Positions 36,037 through 44,276 of a stretch of DNA of 57,813 nucleotides are shown in pieces. Location: NCBI GenBank assembly GCA_028703175.1, contig JAQVNJ010000023.1:1-57813 (forward strand), read 5' to 3'. Below the pieces are notes generated by a model, which was not told where the DNA came from, ran no database searches, and saw only the letters and a list, made by a program, of their open reading frames with translations. The translations under genes were made by a program, and so were the position numbers. Source of the stretch: JAAYCB01 sp012744395. Its GTDB lineage: Bacteria; Planctomycetota; Planctomycetia; Pirellulales; Thermoguttaceae. Within the stretch, counting starts at the first letter, position 1. Every line of letters starts with the position of its first letter.

Positions 36037-38880
36037 TCAGTAGGAGACCAGGTAGTAACACGTCTTGTCGCGGACGCCATCGACCCGGATCACTCCGCCG
36101 GCCGCCGCAAGCGTCTTGCCGGTCTTCCGACCGCTGTGGTCGAGAACGTGCACCTGCGGATCGCCCGGCCTGCGAATCTCGATTGTGGCCCGCACCGGTT
36201 CCATCACGATCGGGGGCTCGCCCTTGGCGACGATCCGGTTCTCGGCGAAGACCTTCATGCCGGAGTTCCGCGCCCGGGCAAGTGCCACGATCAGGATCCG
36301 ACCGGAATCGGACAGGTCGCGATCGGGCTCGGCGGCCGTGACGTAGATCGCCGCGTATCGGCACTCCGGGGCGATGCTTACATTGCCCAGCCGGCAGGTC
36401 TGCCCGCGGGCAAAACCGACAACCGCCTTGGTGGCCGCGGTATCCATGGTGAAACAGCCGTCGAGCTTCGACCCGCCCGGCTTCCAGCGGAGCTGGCCGG
36501 TGGTCGACGTGTAATCGCCCTGCTCGAGGAAACGCTGCGGATCGAATCGGGGTGTGTCGCGGTACCGGTCGGTGAACTCGACGGCACAGCGGGCGACGGC
36601 CAGCGAGGCGGCCGGTACCTTGTCGCTCTCGAACGTCTTCGTGTCGTATTGCTGGGTCACCTTGTCCTCCAGCCCGAGTCGCCCCTCGGCCAACGAAGGG
36701 ACGTGGACGAAGCTCGGGGCGAGCAGCTCCGCCTCGCTGACGTCGCCCCGCAAGACCTGCCGGGCGACGGCGGGGAAGACACCGAGCACGTTCGGCGCCG
36801 TCACGTCCCAGCGGTCGCGGCCGATCCGGTCGCTGAACCGGCCGGCGTCGCGGTTCTGGAACATGAACGACACGTCCCAGCCTTGCAGGCCCATCCCGTA
36901 GGCGGCGACGATCGCCGGCCCTTCCACGCCCCATTCATTGGGGGCAACGTGAATCCACTCGGAGAGCATGAACGGCCGGTCGGCCACCTGCTGCATCCCG
37001 GCGCTGAGCATTCCCGATCCCGGCGCCGCGAGCATCGTGGCGTTGTCGATCCGGCTGCCGCTGCCGCCGCCAAAATAGTTGTGCCGGTCGACCGTGCCCA
37101 CCAGGGCGTCGGAGTGGAGATTGCAGAAATGGCTGAAGGCCCGGCCCGCCTGCCAGTTGGACGAGACGATCTCGCCCTGGTAGCCGGCCTCGCGGACCGC
37201 CGCCACGTAACGGCCATAGAACTCGTTTTGCAGACCGTAGAGGAACCACATCGTGTCCAGCAGGCGCTGCTTCCGGTACGCCTGCGATCCGGAAAGCTGG
37301 ACCGGGTCCCAGAACCAGGGATTGCCGATCGGCAGGATGTTGTCCTCGTCGAGCCGCTCGCCCACGGCGGGAAATCCCTCGTTGGTGAATCCATCGAACG
37401 CCTGTTTTCCGCCCCAGGCCTCGGAGAGCCTCTCCTGGGTTCCGTACTTCTCGCGGAGCCACTGGCAGAATCGCCGGGCCACATGCCGCCTGAGCGTCGG
37501 GCTCGCCCTCAAGGGAACCGGCGCGCTGTAGAACAGAATGCTCTGCTCGTTGATGATCTCGACGAAGGCGATCGCCGGATCCTCGGCGTAAGTCAGCCCG
37601 GTATATGGATTCCTGTGCTGGAGCAGGTTGACCATTTGCAGGATCTGCACGTGCTGCAACTCGGGCGCGTAGTGGACCGCGCTGTGGGGCGTGGTGATCC
37701 GGCTCTCGTTGCCGTCAAACTCGCCGAACTCCTCCAGGTAGGGCACATGTCTCTTGTCCGCGGGGCCGAGCTTCTGGGCTCCGAAATGGGCCGATAGCTT
37801 GACGTAAATTCCCCGCTTCTTCAGCGCGGCGACCAGGTAGTCCATGCGGTCGAGCGCGTCCGGATCGAACTTGACGAAACTGTCGCGGGATTGAATGCCG
37901 GCCCAGCCGGTTCCGTCGGCATACTTGTGAAGCCGCACGGCGTTGATTCCATACTTGGCGTAGAATGCGGCCCGCCGCTCGGCCAGTTCTTTTTCCGGAG
38001 CGCACGCCGCAAAACACAGGTTGAGCCCCCAGAGCTTGATCGGCCGGCCGTTATAGACAAGCCGCTTGCCGTCGCGCTGGATGCGGCCGTGCTGGCCGGC
38101 CGGCGCTGCCAGCCAGCCCTGCATGCCGATCTCGGAGGACCGGTCGTGGTCCGCGTCGGGCGCGAACACGTACCAATCCTCGAACCCGGGTTCGAACGGT
38201 ATCTGGCTGGGCCCGGCCAGAAATTCCACCTCCTCGGCCAGATCGATCACGATCGACGTCTTCGCCGGCTGGCCGGCGGCAAGCCGGCCCTCGGCCAGCA
38301 CCACCCGTGCCGCTCCGTCGCTGGGAATGTCTCTGGGCGGCGTCAAGGCCAGCCGCGCGACACGGCCCGCCGCGTCAAGAACGCGGACCTGGCGGACCCC
38401 ACTGCCCAGTCCCTTCCGATCGAGCGGAAATTCGACCTGCCGGATCTCTCCCCCAGCGAGATCGGCGAGGGCCTTGCCGCCCTGGAATGCCCCTTCGGCC
38501 ACGGTCACCGCGGCGACGACGTAGAGCAGCTGCGCGTCTTTCGACGCGCTGACCTCGACGCCGAGGGTCAATTGCCGCGGACCGGTCTGCCTTGCCCGCA
38601 GGTCGAGAGAGACCTCCGCGCCGCTGGCGGTCTTGGCCGAATTGGCCAGAAGCGCCGAGGATTCTTCTTCCACGACCTTGCCGCGGAGTCCCAGGTACTT
38701 CCAATTCGGCTCCCAGCCCATCAGGGCGATTTCCAGGTACGGCTCGCCGTCCCGGATGATCGCCAGGGTCGAACCGTTCTCGGGAAAAGCGACCAGGCGG
38801 GACTCCGCCGCGGGCGCAGGGGCCGGGGCAAGCCACCCGGCGAGACTCGCCAGTGCCGCGCAGATCAGTCGAGGTTTCAC
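36037..38880 (-). CDS. Large secreted clan-A glycoside hydrolase
   Basis: 947 residues with a signal peptide (LICAALASLAGWLAPAPAPAA). Residues about 30-270 are beta-rich. From about 280 there is a TIM barrel beginning IKLWGLNLCFAACAP, with NAVRLHKYADG, the acid/base N-E pair in FVEIINEQSILFY (near 443) and the nucleophile in MLSEWIHVAPNEWG (near 640), as in clan GH-A (GH2/GH5-like) enzymes. The C-terminal 250 residues form beta domains. I choose GTG 38880, with AGGAG 8 nt upstream, over ATG 38907. It starts 20 bp after the Rrf2 gene stop, so the two are probably cotranscribed. The exact GH family is not certain. Confidence 0.82.
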   Translation of the reverse strand: MKPRLICAALASLAGWLAPAPAPAAESRLVAFPENGSTLAIIRDGEPYLEIALMGWEPNWKYLGLRGKVVEEESSALLANSAKTASGAEVSLDLRARQTGPRQLTLGVEVSASKDAQLLYVVAAVTVAEGAFQGGKALADLAGGEIRQVEFPLDRKGLGSGVRQVRVLDAAGRVARLALTPPRDIPSDGAARVVLAEGRLAAGQPAKTSIVIDLAEEVEFLAGPSQIPFEPGFEDWYVFAPDADHDRSSEIGMQGWLAAPAGQHGRIQRDGKRLVYNGRPIKLWGLNLCFAACAPEKELAERRAAFYAKYGINAVRLHKYADGTGWAGIQSRDSFVKFDPDALDRMDYLVAALKKRGIYVKLSAHFGAQKLGPADKRHVPYLEEFGEFDGNESRITTPHSAVHYAPELQHVQILQMVNLLQHRNPYTGLTYAEDPAIAFVEIINEQSILFYSAPVPLRASPTLRRHVARRFCQWLREKYGTQERLSEAWGGKQAFDGFTNEGFPAVGERLDEDNILPIGNPWFWDPVQLSGSQAYRKQRLLDTMWFLYGLQNEFYGRYVAAVREAGYQGEIVSSNWQAGRAFSHFCNLHSDALVGTVDRHNYFGGGSGSRIDNATMLAAPGSGMLSAGMQQVADRPFMLSEWIHVAPNEWGVEGPAIVAAYGMGLQGWDVSFMFQNRDAGRFSDRIGRDRWDVTAPNVLGVFPAVARQVLRGDVSEAELLAPSFVHVPSLAEGRLGLEDKVTQQYDTKTFESDKVPAASLAVARCAVEFTDRYRDTPRFDPQRFLEQGDYTSTTGQLRWKPGGSKLDGCFTMDTAATKAVVGFARGQTCRLGNVSIAPECRYAAIYVTAAEPDRDLSDSGRILIVALARARNSGMKVFAENRIVAKGEPPIVMEPVRATIEIRRPGDPQVHVLDHSGRKTGKTLAAAGGVIRVDGVRDKTCYYLVSY

Positions 38881-38900
38881 GCTGGCTGCTCCTGTTCCTG

Positions 38901-39320
38901 TCAACATGGTGAGAAGGGTACGATCGGGCTGGCGTCCCGCAGCACGTCGCCCAGCGTCCGTTGCCGCAACGCATCCTCCAGGGCGGCGTACGCCGCGTCG
39001 AGCTGCCGATGCAGCGGGCAAAGACTGGTATGGGACTCCAGGCCCAGGGGACACGCGCAAATCCGCTCCACCGAAGCGGTGGCCGCCACGATATCCCAGA
39101 GGGTCAGTCCGTCCGGCTCCCTCGCCAGAGAGTATCCGCCCCCCCGGCCGACTTCGGAACGAACCAGCCCCGCACGTACGAGCGACTGGAGGACCTTGTA
39201 CACATAACGCGAGGGAATATGCGTTGCCTTGGCGATCTCCCGGCGGGTTGGCGACCGGCCGAAATGGCCGGCCAGGTAGAGTCCCGCCCGCAGAGCGTAT
39301 TCGGTCGTTTTGTGAAGCAT
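38901..39320 (-). CDS. Rrf2-family transcriptional regulator with three cysteines
   Basis: 139 residues. The winged helix covers residues 1-70 (HKTTEYALRAGLYLAGH, IPSRYVYKVLQSLVRAGLV, GRGGGYSLAREP). Then come C88, C90 and C101 (RICACPLG ... SLCPLHRQLD), the triad that holds an iron-sulphur cluster in IscR/NsrR-type members. It should sense Fe-S status, redox or nitric oxide and repress nearby genes. It is divergent from the carbonic anhydrase gene and directly upstream of the secreted glycosidase. Its own promoter overlaps a TGTAC-N8-GTACA palindrome, suggesting autoregulation. Confidence 0.9.
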   Translation of the reverse strand: MLHKTTEYALRAGLYLAGHFGRSPTRREIAKATHIPSRYVYKVLQSLVRAGLVRSEVGRGGGYSLAREPDGLTLWDIVAATASVERICACPLGLESHTSLCPLHRQLDAAYAALEDALRQRTLGDVLRDASPIVPFSPC

Positions 39321-39346
39321 CGTCGGCCTCCCGGAGATTCTACAAC

Positions 39347-39405
39347 TTGACATCCAGGTCGTCTGCGCTACGATTATTGTACACCTGTAGGTACATGTTT
39401 GTCGA
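39347..39405. promoter_or_regulatory. Divergent promoters with a TGTAC-N8-GTACA operator
   Basis: Plus strand, toward carbonic anhydrase: TTGACA (39347-39352), 16-nt spacer, TACGAT (39369-39374). Minus strand, toward Rrf2: TCGACA (39405-39400), 18-nt spacer, TACAAT (39381-39376). The palindrome TGTAC-ACCTGTAG-GTACA at 39378-39395 covers the minus-strand spacer and -10 edge and lies just after the plus-strand -10, where a bound repressor would block both. Confidence 0.6.
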
Positions 39406-39497
39406 GCGGGCGGACGCCGCGCGGCCCGGGAGGCCGCGGCGGATGCATCCGCGGCACGCAGCCGCTCCATCTTTCCTTGAAGAACGGGGTCCCGGAA

Positions 39498-40091
39498 ATG
39501 CTGCATCAACAGATTGAGCTGGAACTGGCCGAACGCGAGGCTTGGGCGCTGCGCCGCCAACGAGGCATCCCCAACAATCGCCGCCTCTTCGTGCTGGCCT
39601 GTATGGACGAACGGATCCCGGTCAACCAGGCGCTGGGCATCCGGGATGGCGACGCCCACGTGTTTCGCAATGCGGGCGGCCTGGTGACCGACGACGCCAT
39701 CCGGTCGGCGATGCTCACGACGCAGTTTTTCGGCACCAAGGAGATCATCGTGATCAACCACACCGAGTGCGGCATGATGACCGCGAGCGGGGAATTCCTC
39801 ACCGCCGCGCTGCGCGAGAAGGGGATCGATCCGGAGCAGGTTGCCCTCGACCCGGCGGTGCGCGAATTGACGCTTCCGCCGGATGCGTTCTCCAAGTGGA
39901 TCCGCATGTTCGACGATGTGGATGAAACGTGCGCCAGGCAGGTGCAGCTGTTGCGGGAGTGCCCCCTGATTCCGGACGATGTCTCGATCCACGGCTATGT
40001 CTGGGAAGTCGAGCGGATGGCGCTCCGTCGCCCGCACTTTCGCCTCAGCGAACGGGTCAACAGCGCAAAAGCCATGGGCGTCAAGGGATAG
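39498..40091 (+). CDS. Beta-class carbonic anhydrase family protein
   Basis: 197 residues. The zinc and catalytic residues of beta-carbonic anhydrases are in place: C35, D37 and R39 in LACMDERIP, and H88 and C91 in INHTECGMM, with HVFRNAGGLVTDDA between. It probably interconverts CO2 and bicarbonate in the cytoplasm; related enzymes hydrolyse COS or CS2. The N-terminus is short for the family, without the usual long helix. The gene lies opposite an Rrf2 regulator, with a shared operator-like palindrome. The ATG at 39498 was chosen because the family begins there; the upstream open frame is low-complexity Arg/Pro/Gly. Confidence 0.88.
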   Translation: MLHQQIELELAEREAWALRRQRGIPNNRRLFVLACMDERIPVNQALGIRDGDAHVFRNAGGLVTDDAIRSAMLTTQFFGTKEIIVINHTECGMMTASGEFLTAALREKGIDPEQVALDPAVRELTLPPDAFSKWIRMFDDVDETCARQVQLLRECPLIPDDVSIHGYVWEVERMALRRPHFRLSERVNSAKAMGVKG

Positions 40092-40206
40092 ATGGAAGAA
40101 AGCATGCGTCCGCAGCAGGCGGCGGCGGGCACGTGGCAAGGCGCGAATTGCCCTTCGTCGCGCCGGCGGCGCGCGGGCGGAGACCGCGCCAGAGGAGTCA
40201 GTCGCC

Positions 40207-40626
40207 ATGACCAGAAAAGCCGCGGCAAGAATCCTCGTCGCTCGCGTGTATGATCCGGAGAGAGGCCGCGGCGGCTGCCGCATTCTTGTTGACCGGATGT
40301 GGCCGCGGGGTCTGAAGAAAGAGGACCTCAAGATCGACCGGTGGCTGAAGCGCCTCGCGCCGAGCACGGATTTGCGCCGCTGGTTCCAGCACGACCCCAA
40401 CCGTTGGGAGGAATTCCGCAGGCGCTATTTCGCCGAACTCGATGCGCAGCCCGATGCCTGGCGGGAGTTGGCCGAGTTGTGCGGCAGCCGCACGGTGACG
40501 CTGCTGTTCGCGGCCAACGACCGCGAACACAACAACGCCACCGCGTTGCGAGAATACCTCCAGCGCCAGGGGCGGCGGAAGCCCGCCGTCGGCCGGAGAA
40601 ACACAGGCACGGCCGCATCGCGCTGA
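40207..40626 (+). CDS. DUF488 (YeaO-like) family protein
   Basis: 139 residues. Family signatures: ARVYDPERGRGGCRILVDRMWPRGL (read in two parts), then LKIDRWLKRLAPSTDLRRWF and HDPNRWEEFRRRYFAEL, ending with VTLLFAANDREHNNATAL. The function is not established. GAGGAG lies about 8 nt before the ATG. It follows the carbonic anhydrase by 115 bp on the same strand. The C-terminal 20 residues are basic and low-complexity. Confidence 0.87.
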   Translation: MTRKAAARILVARVYDPERGRGGCRILVDRMWPRGLKKEDLKIDRWLKRLAPSTDLRRWFQHDPNRWEEFRRRYFAELDAQPDAWRELAELCGSRTVTLLFAANDREHNNATALREYLQRQGRRKPAVGRRNTGTAASR

Positions 40627-40710
40627 CTCTCCAGGGAGCGGGCGGCGAAACACCCCGGCAGAAAGTCTGGTTGCCGCGAACAACGCCGCCCGAGCCGTGG
40701 GCCTGTGCGC

Positions 40711-40995
40711 TCAAATCACATTTCCCTGGTCGTCGCAATAGCACGCGTCGGATTGAAACTTATCCCATTCCGCCTTGAATTCGCCGAGCTCGTCCAGACG
40801 CCGGCGTATCGCCCGGCCGCCCGCGAACCATTCGCCGCCGTCCGCCAGGACGGGTGGCGACAGCCCTTCGGGAAGGCCTTCATACGGCTGATCGCCGGCA
40901 AACCGAACGACCCTGTGAGCCAGCACCAACTCTACAAGAGCCTCCTCGATCGCGTCGCATTCTCGGCAGTCGTCGGCACGGAAAAAGACGATCAT
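40711..40995 (-). CDS. Small thioredoxin/glutaredoxin-fold protein with CREC motif
   Basis: 94 residues starting MIVFFRADDCRECDAIEEAL, with a C-x2-C pair (C10, C13) at the position of the redox site in the glutaredoxin fold and a probable cis-Pro in LSPPVLADGG. The C-terminus has C-Y-C near the end. It is likely to be a small thiol oxidoreductase or a metal-binding relative. I start at 40995; the frame is open 50 codons upstream but that part looks non-coding. It converges on the DUF488 gene. Confidence 0.65.
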   Translation of the reverse strand: MIVFFRADDCRECDAIEEALVELVLAHRVVRFAGDQPYEGLPEGLSPPVLADGGEWFAGGRAIRRRLDELGEFKAEWDKFQSDACYCDDQGNVI

Positions 40996-41098
40996 TGCGG
41001 CTGGGCCTCGTGAAAATATCGGGCAGGCCTCGCGTGGAAGTGTTGCAGCCCGCGCGGCAGGGTCAACCGCTCTTGGAGACGGGCACCCAGGCAGCCGT

Positions 41099-41126
41099 TG
41101 GACAGGCCGTCCCGTCTTGGTAAGAT
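41099..41126 (+). promoter_or_regulatory. Candidate promoter of the sirtuin gene
   Basis: TGGACA (41099-41104), 16-nt spacer, TAAGAT (41121-41126), 57 bp before the start codon. Confidence 0.4.
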
Positions 41127-41182
41127 GGCGGGTGGTTTGAATCACGGGTTCCGATCAGTTGTCGGGTGCATGAGGTGTCGAC

Positions 41183-41929
41183 TTGCCTCTACCAAGCCAG
41201 ACGGAGAAGAGAACGATTGTCGTGTTCAGCGGCGCGGGGCTGTCCGCCGAGAGCGGCATCCCCACGTTCCGCGACTCCGACGGCCTCTGGGAAAACCACA
41301 GGATCGAGGACGTCGCCAGTCCCTACGGCTGGGAGCGGGACCCGGCTCTTGTCTTGGATTTTTACGCTTCGCGGTTCCACGCGGTCGGCGCGGCACAGCC
41401 CAACGAGGCCCATCGAAGCATCGCCCGCCTCCAGGCGAAGTTCAACGTCCTGAACATCACGCAGAACATCGACGACCTGTTGGAGCGCAGCGGATGCAGG
41501 AGTGTTGTGCACCTGCACGGGCTGCTGACAAGGCGGAAGTGCGAGTTTCACAGGGAGATCTTTGCGGATGGCAGGTTTTCGTGCGACTTCAAGACCGATC
41601 AGGACGCGCCGGCCAAGCTCGGCGAACTGTGCCCGAAATGCGGCGGACAGTTGCGGCCCGACGTAGTCTGGTTTGGGGAAGCGGTGAGTTTCGACTTCGA
41701 CGGGCTGTCGGCGCTGGTTGAAGAATTGTGCCAGAACGACGGTGTGTTCATCTGCGTCGGCACATCGGCCCAGGTCACCCCCGCCTCGCACCTGATCCCA
41801 ATTTTCGCTCCGGTCAGGAACAAATACATCATCGACCTGAGGACGCAGCCGACCGGCGACTACACGCTGCTGGAAGGCCCCGCGACGGCGATGATGAAGA
41901 AGCTTGCGGACGAGCTGCTGGGCGAGTGA
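41183..41929 (+). CDS. Sir2-family NAD-dependent protein deacylase (CobB-like)
   Basis: 248 residues. NAD site GAGLSAESGIPTFRD, TQNID (about residue 93), catalytic His in HLHG (about 110), and CPKCGG as one zinc pair; the partner cysteines are spaced widely (RKC ... FSC). Y-A-S-R in LDFYASRFHAV matches the Y-x-x-R of class III sirtuins, which favour succinyl or malonyl lysine. It begins with TTG, served by GAGGTG 5 nt upstream. It shares a hairpin with the convergent prolyl oligopeptidase gene. The family is certain; acyl preference is inferred from two residues. Confidence 0.9.
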   Translation: MPLPSQTEKRTIVVFSGAGLSAESGIPTFRDSDGLWENHRIEDVASPYGWERDPALVLDFYASRFHAVGAAQPNEAHRSIARLQAKFNVLNITQNIDDLLERSGCRSVVHLHGLLTRRKCEFHREIFADGRFSCDFKTDQDAPAKLGELCPKCGGQLRPDVVWFGEAVSFDFDGLSALVEELCQNDGVFICVGTSAQVTPASHLIPIFAPVRNKYIIDLRTQPTGDYTLLEGPATAMMKKLADELLGE

Positions 41930-41940
41930 CTCCGGCGTCG

Positions 41941-41965
41941 CCGGCAACGCTTCGTGCGTTGCCGG
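41941..41965. terminator. Bidirectional hairpin between sirtuin and peptidase genes
   Basis: CCGGCAACGC (41941-41950) pairs perfectly with 41956-41965 around TTCGT, 12 bp after one stop and 14 bp from the other. The neighbouring GGCTTCCAGCCGG is a further small palindrome. No T-tract. Confidence 0.5.
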
Positions 41966-41978
41966 CTTCCAGCCGGCT

Positions 41979-44132
41979 TCACCGCGAGTCTGCACCAGGC
42001 GTTCCGTTGAGCGGAATCTCCAGGACCTTGACCAGAAACGCCCATTGGTCGGCGATTTCCTCGATGGCCATCGCGGTCGGCTTGCCCGAACCGTGGCCGG
42101 CGCGGGTCTCGATCCGCACGAGCAGCGGCGCCTCGCCCGACTGGGCGGCTTGGAGCCGGGCGGCGAACTTGAAGCTGTGTCCCGGCACGACGCGGTCGTC
42201 CGTGTCGGCCGTCGTCACCAGCGTCGCCGGATACGCCACGCCATCCTTGATGTTGTGGTACGGCGAATAAGCGTAGAGGGCCTTGAACTCCTCGGGATCG
42301 TCCGCCGAGCCATAGTCGTCGACCCAGAACCTGCCTGCGGTGAACTTGTGGAACCGCAGCATGTCCATCACGCCGACGGCGGGCAGGCAGGCGGCGAACT
42401 GGTCGGGCCGCTGGGTCATCGAGGCGCCGACCAGCAGCCCGCCGTTGCTCCCGCCCAGGATCGCCAGCTTCTCGCGCCTCGTGTAGCGCTGGTCGATCAG
42501 CCACTCGGCGGCGGCGATGAAGTCATCGAAGACGTTCTGCTTGTTCAGCCGGGTGCCCGCCTCGTGCCAGGCCTCGCCGTATTCGCCTCCGCCGCGGAGG
42601 CAGGCTTGCGCATAAGCGCCCCCCAGTTCCATCCAGGCCAGGCGGCTGATCGAGAACTGGGGCGTCATTGGAATGTTGAATCCGCCGTAGCCGTAGAGCA
42701 GCGTCGGGTTGTCCCCGTTCCGCGCGACGCCTTTCTTGTGCGTGATGAACATCGGCACCCGCGTGCCGTCCTTGCTCTCGTAAAAGACCTGCTCGGTTGC
42801 GTACTCGTCCGGATCGAAGTCGACCTGCGAGCGGCGGATGAGCGTGTTCTTGCGAGCGATCAAGTCGTAGCGGTAGATGCTCGGCGGAACCGCAAAGCTG
42901 GAAAACGAATAGAAGGTCTCGGTGTCCGTCCGCTTCCCGCCAAAGCCGCTCGCCGTGCCGATCCCGGGCAGTTCGATCTCGCCGACCAGTTGGCCGCCGG
43001 GCGAGAACAGCTTGACCTGGCTGCGGGCGTCCTTCAGATACTGCACGATGAACAGGTTGCCCACGAAGCTGGCCGAGGTGAGCACGTCGTCGGACTGCGG
43101 GACCAGCTCTCTCCAATGTTCCCGCTGCGGAGCGCGGGTGTCGATGGCGATCAGCCGCCGCTTGGGCGCGCTGAGATCGGTCTTGAAGAAGAAGACCGGC
43201 CCGTCGTTGCCCACCAGCGTGTACTCGTTGTCGAATGTTTCAATCAGGTCGACCGGCATCCCGTAAGGCTCGGCGAGGTCCCTGTAGACGATGCGGAACT
43301 TGTCGTCGGTTCCCTTCCAGATCGTGATCACCAGGTAACGCCCATCCTCGGTCACCTCGGCATCGAAGCCCCAGTCTGGGTTGTCCGGCCGGCGGTAGAC
43401 GAGCACGTCGTCGGCCTGCGACGTGCCAAGGCGGTGATAATAGACTTTCTGGTTCAGGTTCAGGTTCTGGAACTCGCCGCCTTCGGCCGGCGCGTCGTAG
43501 CGGCTGTAGAAGAAGCCCTTCCCATCCTTCGTCCACGTGGTGCCGGAGAACTTGAGCCACTTCAGTTCTTCGTCGAGCACGCGGCCGGTCTCGATCTCCA
43601 TCACCCGCCAGGTCCGCCAGTCGCTGCCGCCGTCCTGGATGCCGTAGGCGACGTATTTGCCGTCGTCGCTGAACGACGTGCCGTCGAGGGCCACCGTGCC
43701 GTCCTTCGACCAGGTGTTCGGGTCGATGAGGACTTGCGGCTCGGCGTCAAGCGAATTCATCGTGCAGAGCACGTATTGATTCTGCAACCCTGAATTGTGG
43801 TAGTAGTAATATCTCCCCCCCTCCTTGAAGGGCGAACTGAATTTCTCGAAGTCCCACAAGGTCGCCAGCCGTTTGCGGATGCGTTCGCGTTCGGGGATTC
43901 TTTCCAGGAAGGCGAACGTCACCTTGTTCTGCGCCGCCACCCAGGCGGCGACATCCTGCGACTCGCGAACGTCGTCCTCCAGCCAGCGGTATGGGTCGGC
44001 GACCGGCGTACCGTGGTAGTTGTCGCGCTGGTCCACTTTGCGAGTCTCCGGATAGGCCAGGGGAGTGCCGGCGCTGGCCGTGCCGCCCAGCATGGCCGCC
44101 ACAAGTAAGATAACCGCGGATGGATAATTCAT
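41979..44132 (-). CDS. Secreted prolyl oligopeptidase (S9A)
   Basis: 717 residues; cleaves short peptides after proline. A signal peptide (AVILLVAAMLGGTASA) places it outside the cytoplasm. The N-terminal region has YHGTPVADPYRWLEDD, followed by the seven-bladed propeller. The catalytic triad is visible: Ser in GGSNGGLLVGAS (about 565), Asp in TADTDDRVVPGHSFK (about 646) and His in RAGHGSGKPT (about 682). Length is standard. It lies alone, 144 bp after the methyltransferase gene on the same strand. Confidence 0.95.
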   Translation of the reverse strand: MNYPSAVILLVAAMLGGTASAGTPLAYPETRKVDQRDNYHGTPVADPYRWLEDDVRESQDVAAWVAAQNKVTFAFLERIPERERIRKRLATLWDFEKFSSPFKEGGRYYYYHNSGLQNQYVLCTMNSLDAEPQVLIDPNTWSKDGTVALDGTSFSDDGKYVAYGIQDGGSDWRTWRVMEIETGRVLDEELKWLKFSGTTWTKDGKGFFYSRYDAPAEGGEFQNLNLNQKVYYHRLGTSQADDVLVYRRPDNPDWGFDAEVTEDGRYLVITIWKGTDDKFRIVYRDLAEPYGMPVDLIETFDNEYTLVGNDGPVFFFKTDLSAPKRRLIAIDTRAPQREHWRELVPQSDDVLTSASFVGNLFIVQYLKDARSQVKLFSPGGQLVGEIELPGIGTASGFGGKRTDTETFYSFSSFAVPPSIYRYDLIARKNTLIRRSQVDFDPDEYATEQVFYESKDGTRVPMFITHKKGVARNGDNPTLLYGYGGFNIPMTPQFSISRLAWMELGGAYAQACLRGGGEYGEAWHEAGTRLNKQNVFDDFIAAAEWLIDQRYTRREKLAILGGSNGGLLVGASMTQRPDQFAACLPAVGVMDMLRFHKFTAGRFWVDDYGSADDPEEFKALYAYSPYHNIKDGVAYPATLVTTADTDDRVVPGHSFKFAARLQAAQSGEAPLLVRIETRAGHGSGKPTAMAIEEIADQWAFLVKVLEIPLNGTPGADSR

Positions 44133-44276
44133 GAAACCCTCCCGCCACCTGGCAGCGTGGCATCGTCTTGACCATTTCCGGCGCCGCTTCGCGGCATGAA
44201 CGTCTGGTTCCGCATGCTCTGCGGTTCGGTGATTCCGCAGTCTGGGGGCAATTGCCCGCGTTGGCCGGGCTCCGTT

